Below, in pieces: positions 25,111 to 34,083 of a stretch of DNA of 52,942 nucleotides. The DNA is from CAADGL01 sp964643885 (lineage in GTDB: Bacteria; Planctomycetota; Phycisphaerae; UBA1845; Fen-1342). The position numbers were made by a program, and so were the translations under genes. The stretch spans positions 1-52,942 of the forward strand of contig CAZXUI010000024.1 of the NCBI GenBank assembly GCA_964643885.1, given 5' to 3'. Under the pieces are notes generated by a model. It was given only the letters and a program-made list of their open reading frames with translations, was not told the origin of the DNA and did not search any database. The stretch's first letter is position 1, and the number at the start of each line of letters is the position of its first letter.

Positions 25111-27965
25111 ATCGCAGATCGGCAGCGCTTGCCGTCGCCGCCGTGCTGGTGCTGCTCTCGCCGCTGCCCGGCTGCGTGCAGACGGCCGGCGGGCCGCTCA
25201 CCGTCTGGGTCGTGGATGAATCGCGCGCGATCACACCCGACGACTCTCCATTGCTGGAAAACGAAGTCTACTTCGCGGGCCGCGGCCAGATTCGCCTCGT
25301 CAGCGCCATCAACGAAACCGTCGCGTTCCAGATCGCGCTGCGCACGACGCGGCCGCCCGCCGGCCCGTTCGACGTGCGGCTTTCCGATCTGACCGGCCCG
25401 GCCGGCCGGCTCGACGCCCGTTCAACCTTTACGCTTCATCGCGCCGCCGCCACGCGGATCGAGCGCTTCCGAAGCTGGTATCCGCAGCACACGCAGCGCC
25501 GGACCGAGCCGCTCCAGGTGCTCGATATTCTGGTGCCGTGGGATGCCCCGCGCGGCGGCGGGCCGGTGCGGCTCGACACCGGCCAGACCGAGATGATCTG
25601 GGTGGACGTGCGCGTACCGCCGCGCACCGCCCCCGGCGGCTACGCCGGCCGCATCGAAATCGTACCCGCCGGCCAGGCGGGCGGAGCGGTCTTCTCGGCC
25701 GCGATCCAGCTCGACGTGCTGCCCGTGGCGATCCCGAGCGAGCGGTACGCGCTGGCGATCTGCCGCGTCGACCCGCGCGACCTGCTCGAATCGTGCCTTC
25801 GCTGGCCGCGGGTCGAGGCGGAGGAGACGCGGCTCCTGCCGGATTCTCCGAGCCACCTGGCCGCCGTCCGGCTGACGCACGAGACGATGGAGCTGCTGCA
25901 CCAGCATCGGACGACGCCGATTCTGTGGGCGTCGTTTCCCAAGGTGCGGCCGGCCGGCGAACGCGCGGTCGACGTCGAGTGGGAGCCCTACGATGCCCTG
26001 GTCTCGGGCTGGGTCGACGGTTCGGCGTTCGACGACGGCGTGGCCCTGGCGGTCTGGCCGCTGCCGGTTTCGCTGCGTCATCCGGACGCAGACCTGAACG
26101 CGGGCTTCGAGTCGCCGCGCTATGCTCGCATGCTGGGCGCTTATCTCGAGAAGTGCCGGGCGCACTTCGCGCAGCGCGGCTGGGAGAAGCGCGCCGTCGT
26201 CCGCATCCTGCCGCCTGGCCCGCTGGACGATTCCGGCGTGGCCCGCGTACGCCGCCTGGCCGGCATCCTTCGCCAGTCTCGCATCGACGTGCCGCTCGTG
26301 GCACACCTGCCGCCGGAATCGCTGCGCCCGCTCGGATGGCACGCCGCACCGGCGATCGATATTCCCGACGTAAGGGTCTGGGCCCCTCCCGCCGACTGGT
26401 TCGAGCCGCTGGCTATGGTAAAGCAGCGCACGCTCGGCCGGCGAACCTGGTTCATTCCGGCCGCACCGCAGTTCAGCCCCTCATTGGCGCCGGAATCGCT
26501 GCCGCGCGACCCGACGCTCCTGGCCTGGCAGGCGTTTCGCTACGGGGCCGGCGCGATCTGGATCGAGCACGCGACCGAGTTTACAGCGCGGCCCGACGCG
26601 CGTGCCGACACAGTCAGTCCGGCACTTGAAGCGCTGGTCTACTCCGGCGCGGCATTCAGCGTCTTCGACCGCCCGCTCGCGTCCGTCCGGCTCAAGCGGC
26701 TTCGCCGCGGCCTCCAGGATGCCGAGCTCCTGCGACTGCTCGTTCGCAACGGCCGCCAGTTGCTGGCCGCGCGCACATCCGAGCAGGTTTTCCGCCGCGG
26801 ATTCACGGACGCCTGCGGCGACAGCCTGCTCTCGACGCGACCGGGCGGCTGGACCGACGACCCGCACGCCCTGTGGCTGGCCCGCACGCTCGTGCGACAG
26901 GAGCTCGCCAACGTCTTCGAGCCGACGGCCACCGGTCAGCAGGCTCAGGCGCGCAACCTGGCCGATTGGGAGCGGCTGCTGGTGCAGGCTGCGGGCGTGC
27001 GGGCCGAGATCGAGGGCGTCCGCCTGACGGCCGATTCCGACGCGCTGCGGGCGCGCGTCTTCGTGACGGTGGCGAACGACACGCGGCGGCCGCTCGAGGG
27101 GCAGTGGCGGCTGGACGCGCCGCCGGTGAACTGGCAAGTCGCCGGCTCGGCGCGAATCTCCGTACCGCCGGCCGCCCTGCGCACCAGCCGGATCGAGCTG
27201 ATGCTCGGCGGTCTCGGATACAGCAGCGACGGACTCTACTCCTTCGATCTCTCGCTCGACGCCGGCCAGGGCGGGACATTGCCGGCCGTGGCACGGCTGG
27301 CGGCGACGGCCGCGCCGTACATCGACGAACCGATCCGTGTCGACGGCCGGCTGGGTGACTGGCCGCGCGGCGCGAGCAATTCCGCGGGCGACTTCCGGCT
27401 TGTCCGGGGCGGGGAGGATCAGACCGCCTCCGGCGGAGCGGCCGGACCGCCGGCGCTGTCGACGCGAGCTTTCTTTTGTCACGACACGTCGCACGTCTAC
27501 GTGGCCGTCCAGTGCGGCTTGCCCCCCAACGAAGCACCGCACTGGCAGCCGGACAACGAGATCCCGATGGACGGCGCCATTCCCTGGGGCCAGGACGTCG
27601 TGGAGGTGCTGATCAGCCCGGACAACCTGGTGGAGGGCACTCCGGCCGACCTGTATCTGCTTCAGATCAAGGCCAGCGGGCTGCTGGAGGCGCGCCGCGG
27701 CTGCCCGACCGACCCGCCGCTCGGGCCGTCTGAGCCGTGGCCGAGCGGAGCCCGCGTCGCAGTGGGGCGCGAGCGCGACGCGTGGACGGTGGAGCTCTCG
27801 CTGCCGCTCGCTTCGCTGGGCGACCGCGTCCTGCGCCAGCGCATCTGGGGCGTGAACGTCACGCGGCTGGACGCGCGCCGCGGCCAGTATTCCTCGTGGT
27901 CGGGCGCCCGCAGCCACTGCTATTCGCCGCAGCGGCTCGGCAATCTCTTCATCGTCCGGCCGTAG
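25089..27965 (+). CDS. DUF4091-type secreted lipoprotein with C-terminal CBM9-like domain
   Basis: A 958-residue lipoprotein. A signal peptide ends in LSPLPGC with the lipidated Cys at about 29. An N-terminal beta domain (ETVAFQIALRTTRPPAG) leads into a TIM-barrel-like centre of the DUF4091/GH123-related type, which includes TWFIPAAPQF and WQAFRYGAGAIWIEHATEF. The end (about 740-955, APYIDEPIRVDGRLGDWPRG to LSLPLASLGD) is a family 9-like carbohydrate-binding domain. The start is a TTG with GAGGTG 5 nt upstream, overlapping the oxidoreductase-like gene. A glycan-active enzyme at the envelope is likely. I cannot name its substrate or confirm catalytic acids. Confidence 0.8.
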   Translation: MARAAPLNRRSAALAVAAVLVLLSPLPGCVQTAGGPLTVWVVDESRAITPDDSPLLENEVYFAGRGQIRLVSAINETVAFQIALRTTRPPAGPFDVRLSDLTGPAGRLDARSTFTLHRAAATRIERFRSWYPQHTQRRTEPLQVLDILVPWDAPRGGGPVRLDTGQTEMIWVDVRVPPRTAPGGYAGRIEIVPAGQAGGAVFSAAIQLDVLPVAIPSERYALAICRVDPRDLLESCLRWPRVEAEETRLLPDSPSHLAAVRLTHETMELLHQHRTTPILWASFPKVRPAGERAVDVEWEPYDALVSGWVDGSAFDDGVALAVWPLPVSLRHPDADLNAGFESPRYARMLGAYLEKCRAHFAQRGWEKRAVVRILPPGPLDDSGVARVRRLAGILRQSRIDVPLVAHLPPESLRPLGWHAAPAIDIPDVRVWAPPADWFEPLAMVKQRTLGRRTWFIPAAPQFSPSLAPESLPRDPTLLAWQAFRYGAGAIWIEHATEFTARPDARADTVSPALEALVYSGAAFSVFDRPLASVRLKRLRRGLQDAELLRLLVRNGRQLLAARTSEQVFRRGFTDACGDSLLSTRPGGWTDDPHALWLARTLVRQELANVFEPTATGQQAQARNLADWERLLVQAAGVRAEIEGVRLTADSDALRARVFVTVANDTRRPLEGQWRLDAPPVNWQVAGSARISVPPAALRTSRIELMLGGLGYSSDGLYSFDLSLDAGQGGTLPAVARLAATAAPYIDEPIRVDGRLGDWPRGASNSAGDFRLVRGGEDQTASGGAAGPPALSTRAFFCHDTSHVYVAVQCGLPPNEAPHWQPDNEIPMDGAIPWGQDVVEVLISPDNLVEGTPADLYLLQIKASGLLEARRGCPTDPPLGPSEPWPSGARVAVGRERDAWTVELSLPLASLGDRVLRQRIWGVNVTRLDARRGQYSSWSGARSHCYSPQRLGNLFIVRP

Positions 27966-28082
27966 ACGCGGGACGAGACCCCTTGCCGCGGGCGCGGCGC
28001 GTCGTAGACTAAGTGATGAGGCGCGCGGCCGACGGCGGTGCGCCGGGCGGGCCTTCGCGGGCCCGACTCACAAGGGCGCGGC

Positions 28083-29516
28083 ATGGAATACCCCCTCTTC
28101 GAGGTGCCGAATCTCGGCGGCGGCCTGCTGATCGCGATCGTCTCGATCATTCACGTCGTGATCGCGCATTTCGCCGTCGGCGGCGGCATCTTCATGGCCG
28201 TGGCGCACACGCTCGCGCTGCGCCGCGGCGACGAGCTGCTGCTGCGCTATGTCAAGGACCACGCCCGCTTCCTGATCCTCTTCGCGTTCGTGGCCGGGGC
28301 GGTAACGGGCGTGGGCATCTGGATCACGATCGGCCTGGTCTCGCCACCGGGCACGAGCCGGCTGATTCACAACTTCGTCTGGGCCTGGGCGGCGGAATGG
28401 TGCTTCTTCCTGATCGAGATCGTCGCTGGCTACGTCTACTACTACGGTTTCGGCCGCCTGACGCCGCGCAAGCAATTGGCGACGGTCTGGATCTACGCCG
28501 TCTCGGCCTTCTTCAGCCTGGTCATCATCAACGGCATTCTCACCTTCATGCTCACGCCCAGCCGCTGGGCGGAGATGGCCCGTTCGCCCGACTTCAACGC
28601 TGATTTCGCCTTCTGGCTCGGCATGTTCAACGCGACCTACTGGCCGTCGCTGATCCTGCGAACCGTCTCCGCGCTGGCCCTGGCGGCGATCTTCGTCGCC
28701 GTCATCGTCAACCTTCAGCCGAACTACACACAGGAGGAGCGGCGGCGGATCATCAACCTGGGCGCCTACTTCATGGCCCCGCTGGCGCTGATGGCGATCG
28801 TCGCGCCCTGGTACTTCGCCGAGCTGCCGCCCGCCTCACGCGAGCAGGTGCAGGGCGGGGCCGCCGCGATGATGCTCTTTTTCATGTTCGGCCTGGCCGC
28901 CTCACTGCTGATCGGAGCATACGCCTACTTCGGGCTGATCCGGGCCAAGCGCTACATCAACCTCGAGACCAGCCTGCTGCTGCTCGGCATCGCCTTCATC
29001 GCTACCGGCTCGATGGAGTTCGTCCGCGAAGGCGTCCGCAAGCCCTACCTGATCTACGGTGTGCTCTACAGCAACGGCATCCCGACCTACAACGACTGGC
29101 CGCAGCGGCTGCACAACGAGGGCGTCCTCGCCCACGCGCCCTTCGTGCGAGCCCCCGGACAGAGTCTCGACGACGTGCGCGCCCTGCCGCTGGCGCAGGC
29201 CGGCGAGCTGGTCTATCGCGCCCAATGCCGCATCTGCCACGAGGTGGACGGGTTCAACAGCCTGCGCTCGCTCGTGCAGGGCCGCAGCCGCGAGTGGCTG
29301 GCCGCCGTCACGCTCGAGCTGGATTCGTACCGCTTCATGCCGCCCTTCCAAGGCAATGATTTCGAGCTCAAGGCGATGATCGAGTACCAGGCCAGGCTCG
29401 CCGCGGGCGACGACTACACGCCGGCCGGGTCGGCCGAGCTCGACCTGCTGCTCTCGCGCGTGCGGGCCTGGCCGTCGCCACGGGCCCACGTCGCCGCACT
29501 GGATGCCGTCCCATGA
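28083..29516 (+). CDS. cytochrome bd-superfamily membrane subunit with C-terminal heme c domain
   Basis: A 477-residue protein with about nine membrane segments related to CydA, the heme-bearing subunit of bd-type oxygen reductases. Helix 1 carries H24 in SIIHVVIAHF, like heme-ligand H19 of E. coli CydA. VTGVGIWITIGL parallels VATGLTMEFQFG. E105 and E112 in WAAEWCFFLIEIVAGYVYYY parallel E99 and E107. After the membrane part a periplasmic tail contains CRICH (382-386), a CxxCH heme c site, in a small cytochrome c domain. It could take electrons from a c-type cytochrome rather than quinol. ATG 28083 follows AAGGG. It overlaps the next gene by 4 bp. Function as oxygen reductase is inferred. Confidence 0.78.
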   Translation: MEYPLFEVPNLGGGLLIAIVSIIHVVIAHFAVGGGIFMAVAHTLALRRGDELLLRYVKDHARFLILFAFVAGAVTGVGIWITIGLVSPPGTSRLIHNFVWAWAAEWCFFLIEIVAGYVYYYGFGRLTPRKQLATVWIYAVSAFFSLVIINGILTFMLTPSRWAEMARSPDFNADFAFWLGMFNATYWPSLILRTVSALALAAIFVAVIVNLQPNYTQEERRRIINLGAYFMAPLALMAIVAPWYFAELPPASREQVQGGAAAMMLFFMFGLAASLLIGAYAYFGLIRAKRYINLETSLLLLGIAFIATGSMEFVREGVRKPYLIYGVLYSNGIPTYNDWPQRLHNEGVLAHAPFVRAPGQSLDDVRALPLAQAGELVYRAQCRICHEVDGFNSLRSLVQGRSREWLAAVTLELDSYRFMPPFQGNDFELKAMIEYQARLAAGDDYTPAGSAELDLLLSRVRAWPSPRAHVAALDAVP

Positions 29517-30751
29517 ACGCGCTGCTGGCCTTCGCACAAACCGCATCGCAGGCGGCCACGCAGGCCGCGACGCAGGCGGCCACGCCCGCGGCCGTTCCGG
29601 TTCCGCCGATGGACGACTTCGGCATCCCCGCCGCGCCCGGTGTCTTCCTGTTCCTGCTGACGCTGACGATGCTGCTGCATGTTCTGGTGATGAACTTCAC
29701 GCTGGGCGGGGCGATCGTCGCCAGCGTGCTGGACGTGCTCACGCTGCTGGGCCGCGGGAATCACAACCTGGTCGTGCGGCTGATCTGGCAGATCCTTCCG
29801 GTGACGCTGAGCCTGACGATCACGACCGGCGTGGCGCCGCTGCTGTTCGTGCAGGTGCTCTATGGGCACTATTTCTACGTCGCCAACGTCTTCATGGGTT
29901 TCGTCTGGTTCGCGATCGTGCCGATCCTGCTCGTGGGATTCTACGCCGCCTATTATCTCTCCTCGCGGCTCGGCAGCGCCGTGAGCGGGCGCATGGGCGT
30001 GTGGAATCACAACCCGGGCCGGCGGCTGCCGTGGTCGCTCTTCTGTATGCTCTGCTTTGCGTGCGTGGCCTGGATCCTGTCCAACAATCACATGCTCTCG
30101 GTGCAGCCGGATGCGTGGGCGGTCGGGCAGCAGTGGCGGCAGAACCGGCTCGTCGTCACCGCCGCGAGCACGTTGCCGCGCTATCTGCACTTCGTTGGCG
30201 GAGCGGTCGCGGTGACCGGCCTGTGGATCGCGCTGATCGGCTGGTGGCGGCGGCGGCGCCAAGTCGATCCGCCGGAGATCGCGACGGCCGTCACGCGGAC
30301 CGGGCTGCTGATCCTCTATCCGCTCGTCGTCGCGGCCGCAGTCCTCGGGCCGGTTTTCCTGGCCACGCTGCCGGTCGACGTGCGGGCGGGGCTGTTTCGC
30401 GCGAACCTGCACGCCGTCCTGTGGTGGATCGGCCTGCTGGGCGTCGTCGCACAACTCTACTTCGGCTATCGCGCTTGCCGCGCGCCGCAGCAGTTCTCCT
30501 GGCTGCTGGCGACGGGGGCGGCGATGCTCGTCACGTTGGTCGGCATGCTGGCGGGCCGCGAGCAGGTGCGGCTGGGCTATCTGGCGCGGCAGGTGGCGGG
30601 CGGATTCTCACCGGAGCAGTGGCAGGTCCGCTGGCAGCCCTCCAGCCTGGTGATGTTCGCCGTGATGCTCGTCGTCGCGCTGGGGACGGTCGCCTGGCTC
30701 GCATGGATCAGCGCCACGGCACCCAGAACCCCGACCGCCTCTACGAAGTGA
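29513..30751 (+). CDS. second subunit of the bd-like pair, paralogous to the first
   Basis: A 412-residue membrane protein translationally coupled to the previous gene (ATGA overlap). The N-terminus has QAATQAATQAATP (about 17-25), a low-complexity stretch. From residue 45 it follows the layout of its partner: H56 in LTMLLHVLVMNFTLGGAIVA matches the partner's helix 1, SLTITTGVAPLLFVQVLYG matches the second block, and VWFAIVPILLVGFYAAYYL matches the third. The two glutamates of the partner are absent. This suggests an ancient duplication, as in CydA/CydA' pairs, with only one subunit keeping the proton/heme residues. About nine membrane segments, no heme c motif. Confidence 0.72.
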   Translation: MNALLAFAQTASQAATQAATQAATPAAVPVPPMDDFGIPAAPGVFLFLLTLTMLLHVLVMNFTLGGAIVASVLDVLTLLGRGNHNLVVRLIWQILPVTLSLTITTGVAPLLFVQVLYGHYFYVANVFMGFVWFAIVPILLVGFYAAYYLSSRLGSAVSGRMGVWNHNPGRRLPWSLFCMLCFACVAWILSNNHMLSVQPDAWAVGQQWRQNRLVVTAASTLPRYLHFVGGAVAVTGLWIALIGWWRRRRQVDPPEIATAVTRTGLLILYPLVVAAAVLGPVFLATLPVDVRAGLFRANLHAVLWWIGLLGVVAQLYFGYRACRAPQQFSWLLATGAAMLVTLVGMLAGREQVRLGYLARQVAGGFSPEQWQVRWQPSSLVMFAVMLVVALGTVAWLAWISATAPRTPTASTK

Positions 30752-30881
30752 TCTCCGCGCGGTTGGTGCTCGTGAGCGGCGCGGCATCGCTCAGGGCCCT
30801 GCACGCGCGGCGGGTCCGTTGACCACACGCCCACCGCGGCGGTCCCCACCTGTCCGGCGCGGCCGAGCCGCTCTCCCGGCT

Positions 30882-31775
30882 TCAGCGGCACTCCAGCGTG
30901 ATGCTGCCGTTCGACGTGATCAGCTCGATACACCCCTCGCCGCCGCCGTTTGCTTCCGCCTCGATCCGGTTTCGCGACCAGTCGGGCCGCATCAGCGACA
31001 TCGAGCCGAGATCCGTACGGATCGAACCGTTCGAGGTGTGCAGCAGCAGCCGCCCGCGCAGCAGGGCCGACAGCCGGGCGGTGATCCGTCCGTTTCGGGA
31101 ACGAACCCGCACGCAACCCTCCGGCGCCGGAACGGCGTCGAGATCGACCGAGCCGTTCGAGGTCTCGACATCCACCGACCCGCCGATCTGCTGCAAACGA
31201 ACGCTGCCGTTCGATGTTTCGACCGTGACGTTCCCCGCGATGCGGCGGCACTCGATCTCGCCGTTGGATGTGTGCACCCGCAGCGGCCCGCTCACATCCT
31301 CCACCAGCACGCGACCGTTTGCGGCCACAACCTCGCTCGGCCCGTTGACGCGGCGCACCTCCACGCGCCCGTTGCGCGCGCGAATCTCGACCGCCACCTC
31401 CCGCGGCACGCGGACATCCAGATGCGCGCCGGCCGAAGCGTGCCGCGCGGGCGCCTCGACCGTCGCGTCGATCCGGAAGCGGCCCGGGTCGCCGGAGTCC
31501 GCACGGCCCTCGACCACGACGTGCTCGAGATGCTCCTCGGCCGCCTGCGGCGACGCACCATACGCCCAGCGCAGCCCCTCGACGCGGATCTCCTCCAATC
31601 CGTCCTCCTGGGCGAAGGTGATCCGCCCGTTGTGCGTCGAGACAGTCACCTGTTCGAAATCCTGCCAGGCGAACCGCAGCGAGAGCGGCTCGTCGGCCCG
31701 AAACGCGGCCGTGCAGCCGGACAGCAGCATCCCCAGCACAACGGCCGGCGTGACCGCCAGCACCTGCGAGCGCAT
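30882..31775 (-). CDS. DUF4097-type beta-strand repeat lipoprotein
   Basis: A 297-residue lipoprotein. The signal peptide ends in GMLLSGC (Cys about 21). From about residue 40 a series of nine or so beta-turn units follows, each with an Asn-Gly turn (THNGRI, ARNGRVEV, AANGRVLV, TSNGEIEC, TSNGSVRL, TSNGSVDL, SRNGRITA, TSNGSIRT, TSNGSITL). This repeat pattern is typical of DUF4097 proteins, predicted beta-helix-like and thought to be adhesive or structural. GGGAGG precedes the ATG at 31775. It lies directly downstream of rplL on the same strand, where rpoB is normally found. Confidence 0.85.
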   Translation of the reverse strand: MRSQVLAVTPAVVLGMLLSGCTAAFRADEPLSLRFAWQDFEQVTVSTHNGRITFAQEDGLEEIRVEGLRWAYGASPQAAEEHLEHVVVEGRADSGDPGRFRIDATVEAPARHASAGAHLDVRVPREVAVEIRARNGRVEVRRVNGPSEVVAANGRVLVEDVSGPLRVHTSNGEIECRRIAGNVTVETSNGSVRLQQIGGSVDVETSNGSVDLDAVPAPEGCVRVRSRNGRITARLSALLRGRLLLHTSNGSIRTDLGSMSLMRPDWSRNRIEAEANGGGEGCIELITSNGSITLECR

Positions 31776-31814
31776 ATGAACCTCCCGTCTCACCGTACGC
31801 CTGCAATGACGACA

Positions 31815-31843
31815 GCGAGCCCGCCGCAATGCGACGGGCTCGC
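31815..31843 (-). terminator. hairpin downstream of rplL
   Basis: A 9-bp perfect stem GCGAGCCCG / CGGGCTCGC with an 11-nt loop, between rplL (ending at 31877) and the DUF4097 gene. No T-run follows on the minus strand, so it could stop or stabilise the ribosomal transcript. Confidence 0.5.
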
Positions 31844-31876
31844 GCAAAGTACGTCACCTTTCGTCGGAAATCCGGA

Positions 31877-32269
31877 TCAGGCGACCTCGACCGTCGCGCC
31901 GGAATCCTCGAGCTCCTTCTTCCACTTCGCTGCGTCCTCTTTGCTCACGCCCTCGAGCAGCTTCTGCGGGCAGCCGTCGACCAGGGCCTTGGCCTCCTTC
32001 AGACCCAGGTCGCTGCGGGCCGCACGGACGACCTTGATGACCTGAAGCTTCTTGTCGCCGGCGCTCTTGATGATGACGTCGAACTCCGTCTTCTCCTCGG
32101 CCGCGGCAGCCGCCCCGGCGCCCGCGACGGGGCCGGCCATCACGACCGCACCGCCGGCGGCCGGCTCGATGCCGTACTTGTCCTTCAGATAGTCCGTGAG
32201 CTCCTTGGCCTGCATCAGCGTTAGGCCGGCGATCTTGTCGCCCAGCTCGGTGATTACGGCTTCAGCCAT
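31877..32269 (-). CDS. rplL: 50S ribosomal protein L7/L12
   Basis: A 130-residue stalk protein that binds L10 as dimers and recruits elongation factors. The N-terminal dimerisation helices (GDKIAGLTLMQAKELTDYLK), the Ala/Gly hinge (AGAGAAAAAEE) and the C-terminal domain (KTEFDVIIKSAGDKKLQVIK, LGLKEAKALVDGCPQ) are all in order. GAGGAG lies 8-9 nt before the ATG. It is the last ribosomal gene of this run; a hairpin follows. Confidence 0.98.
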   Translation of the reverse strand: MAEAVITELGDKIAGLTLMQAKELTDYLKDKYGIEPAAGGAVVMAGPVAGAGAAAAAEEKTEFDVIIKSAGDKKLQVIKVVRAARSDLGLKEAKALVDGCPQKLLEGVSKEDAAKWKKELEDSGATVEVA

Positions 32270-32462
32270 GATACGTCACTCCTCGCGTGCCACCTGCGGC
32301 ATGCCGGTGTCACATCGCAGTGGCACCGGCTGCCAACGCCGCCGGTCGCCTCAAGCCTCGATCGCCCCGATAGCCGAGACCCCGCTGGCCTCGTTTAATC
32401 CCGACGGGAGCAGTCGGGGGCGGATCGCCATGTCGCGCATCAGTCCGCGCGGGCCGCCGGCC

Positions 32463-33002
32463 CTACGCCGCCTGAATCGTCTCACCCTTCTCCAGCTTCT
32501 CGATCATCGCCTTCAGGCACGAGGCGATATTGCTGCCGCCCGAGAGCATGGCCGCGGCCAGATTCGCACCCGGCGCGCGGACGCACGACACCACGCGGCC
32601 CTGGAGGTCGCGCTTGGTCGGCATCTTGGGAAGCTGCTCGATCCGGCCTTCGTCGATGAACTCGCCCTCGAGCACGGCCGCCCGCATGCGCAGACCCTTG
32701 AGCCTGGGCGACCACTCCTCGATCAGCTTGGCGACGTCGATCAGCGAATCGCCGCCGGTGACGATCGCGGCCGGGCCTTTCAGCGCTTCGGCCAGCCGGC
32801 CGAGGCGCGACTCGCCCAGCGCCCGGCGAAAGAGCGAGTTCTTGACCACTTCGAGCCGCATCCTGCGCGCGTGCAGCTCGCGGCGGAACTCGTTGGTCGA
32901 CGTGCCGTCGGCGCCGACCAGCTCGACCCACAGCGCGCTTTCGACGTCTGCGTAGCGATCGCGGAGTTCGTCGGTGATCAGTTCTTTGACGAGCTTGCTC
33001 AT
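32463..33002 (-). CDS. rplJ: 50S ribosomal protein L10
   Basis: A 179-residue L10, which binds 23S rRNA with its N-terminal domain and L7/L12 dimers with its C-terminal helix. It begins SKLVKELITDELRDRYADVE and contains RMRLEVVKNSLFRRALGES, typical of the family. The C-terminal helix is ASCLKAMIEKLEKGETI. The start codon lies 4 bp after the rplA stop and the ribosome binding site GGAG is inside the rplA end, so translation is probably coupled. A 193-bp gap separates it from rplL, the place where L10-family leaders often act, but I cannot identify one. Confidence 0.97.
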   Translation of the reverse strand: MSKLVKELITDELRDRYADVESALWVELVGADGTSTNEFRRELHARRMRLEVVKNSLFRRALGESRLGRLAEALKGPAAIVTGGDSLIDVAKLIEEWSPRLKGLRMRAAVLEGEFIDEGRIEQLPKMPTKRDLQGRVVSCVRAPGANLAAAMLSGGSNIASCLKAMIEKLEKGETIQAA

Positions 33003-33006
33003 GGGT

Positions 33007-33705
33007 TTACTCCGTCACGCCCGTCGCCGACACATCCAGCGTGACGGACGGGGTCATCGTGCCACTGATGCAGATTCGCTTGAGATACTGGCCCTTGGCC
33101 GTCGTCGGCTTGAGCCGCCGGATATGGTCGACGAAGGCGAGAATGTTTTCCTTCAGGTCCGCCTCGGAGAAGCTCAGCTTGCCGACCACGGCGTGCACGT
33201 TGCCGCCGTTATCGTTGCGGAACTCGAGCTTGCCGGCCGAATACTCGCGCACCGCCTTGGCCACCTCCGGCGTCACCGTGCCGCTCTTGGGCGAAGGCAT
33301 CTTGCCCTGCGGGCCGAGCACGCGGCCCAGCTTGCCCACCTTGCCCATCAGCGAGGGATGCGCCACGGCCACGTCGAAATCCGTCCAGCCCTTGCTGACC
33401 TTGTCGACCAGCTCGTCGCCGCCGGCCTCCACCGCTCCGGCCGCCTTGCAGGCTTCGATCTCCGTCTCCGGGCAGAAGGCGATCACGCGCTTGGTCTTGC
33501 CCACCCCCTTGGGAAGGCTGACCGAGCCGCGAATCATCTGATCCGCCTGCTTCGGGTCGATGCCGAGGTGGCAGACCAAGTCGACGCTCTGATCGAACTT
33601 GGTCTTGGCGAAGGTCTTAAGCGTCGAGATCGCCTCGTCGAGCCCGACGGGCTGCTTCGGCTGCTTGTCGATGTCTTTCCGGTAACGCTTGCCGCGATAT
33701 CGCAT
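33007..33705 (-). CDS. rplA: 50S ribosomal protein L1
   Basis: A 232-residue L1 of the ribosomal stalk opposite L7/L12. Family blocks are clear: FAKTKFDQSVDLVCHLGIDP, DQMIRGSVSLPKGVGKTKRV, GKVGKLGRVLGPQGKMPSPK and KGQYLKRICISGTMTPSV. GGGAG precedes the ATG. In many bacteria L1 also represses its own mRNA; no leader structure was identified here. Confidence 0.98.
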   Translation of the reverse strand: MRYRGKRYRKDIDKQPKQPVGLDEAISTLKTFAKTKFDQSVDLVCHLGIDPKQADQMIRGSVSLPKGVGKTKRVIAFCPETEIEACKAAGAVEAGGDELVDKVSKGWTDFDVAVAHPSLMGKVGKLGRVLGPQGKMPSPKSGTVTPEVAKAVREYSAGKLEFRNDNGGNVHAVVGKLSFSEADLKENILAFVDHIRRLKPTTAKGQYLKRICISGTMTPSVTLDVSATGVTE

Positions 33706-33772
33706 GCGAAAGCTCCCACTGGTTCCGGCCCGTGGTCAGGCCCCTGGTTGACTCGCCGGACGAACCGGCACG

Positions 33773-34030
33773 CTATACGGCAGACGATCCGGGCCGCTGC
33801 CCGTCTCCGGGGAAATTCCAACCCGTCCGCAGCGCCCGCTGGTTCGGATCGAAGTAGACGGCCTTGTCGTGCCGGAACAGGTCGAGCAGGATCGGCACCT
33901 CTTCACCATCCCGCACCGGCAGCACGTGCCGCGTACCGTCATCCGTCTCCATGCACAGACGCCACTCGATCACGCCGTCCACGAAGACCGCCAGAAGCTG
34001 GTATCGCGCGACCGGAAGCCCTGTGTCCAT
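33773..34030 (-). CDS. small hypothetical protein between rplK and rplA
   Basis: An 85-residue acidic protein lying within the ribosomal operon in the same orientation. It reads as a compact beta-rich domain: RYQLLAVFVDGVIEWRLCME, then GEEVPILLDLFRHDKAVYFD and ALRTGWNF. I recognise no family. The even coding character and tight placement (54 bp after rplK, 67 bp before rplA) argue that it is a real, co-transcribed gene. Its role is unknown. Confidence 0.65.
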   Translation of the reverse strand: MDTGLPVARYQLLAVFVDGVIEWRLCMETDDGTRHVLPVRDGEEVPILLDLFRHDKAVYFDPNQRALRTGWNFPGDGQRPGSSAV

Positions 34031-34083
34031 GACTGTCCCGTCCGTCCGCGGCCGGCACGGCTGATCCCCGTCGCCGGCGGCGC

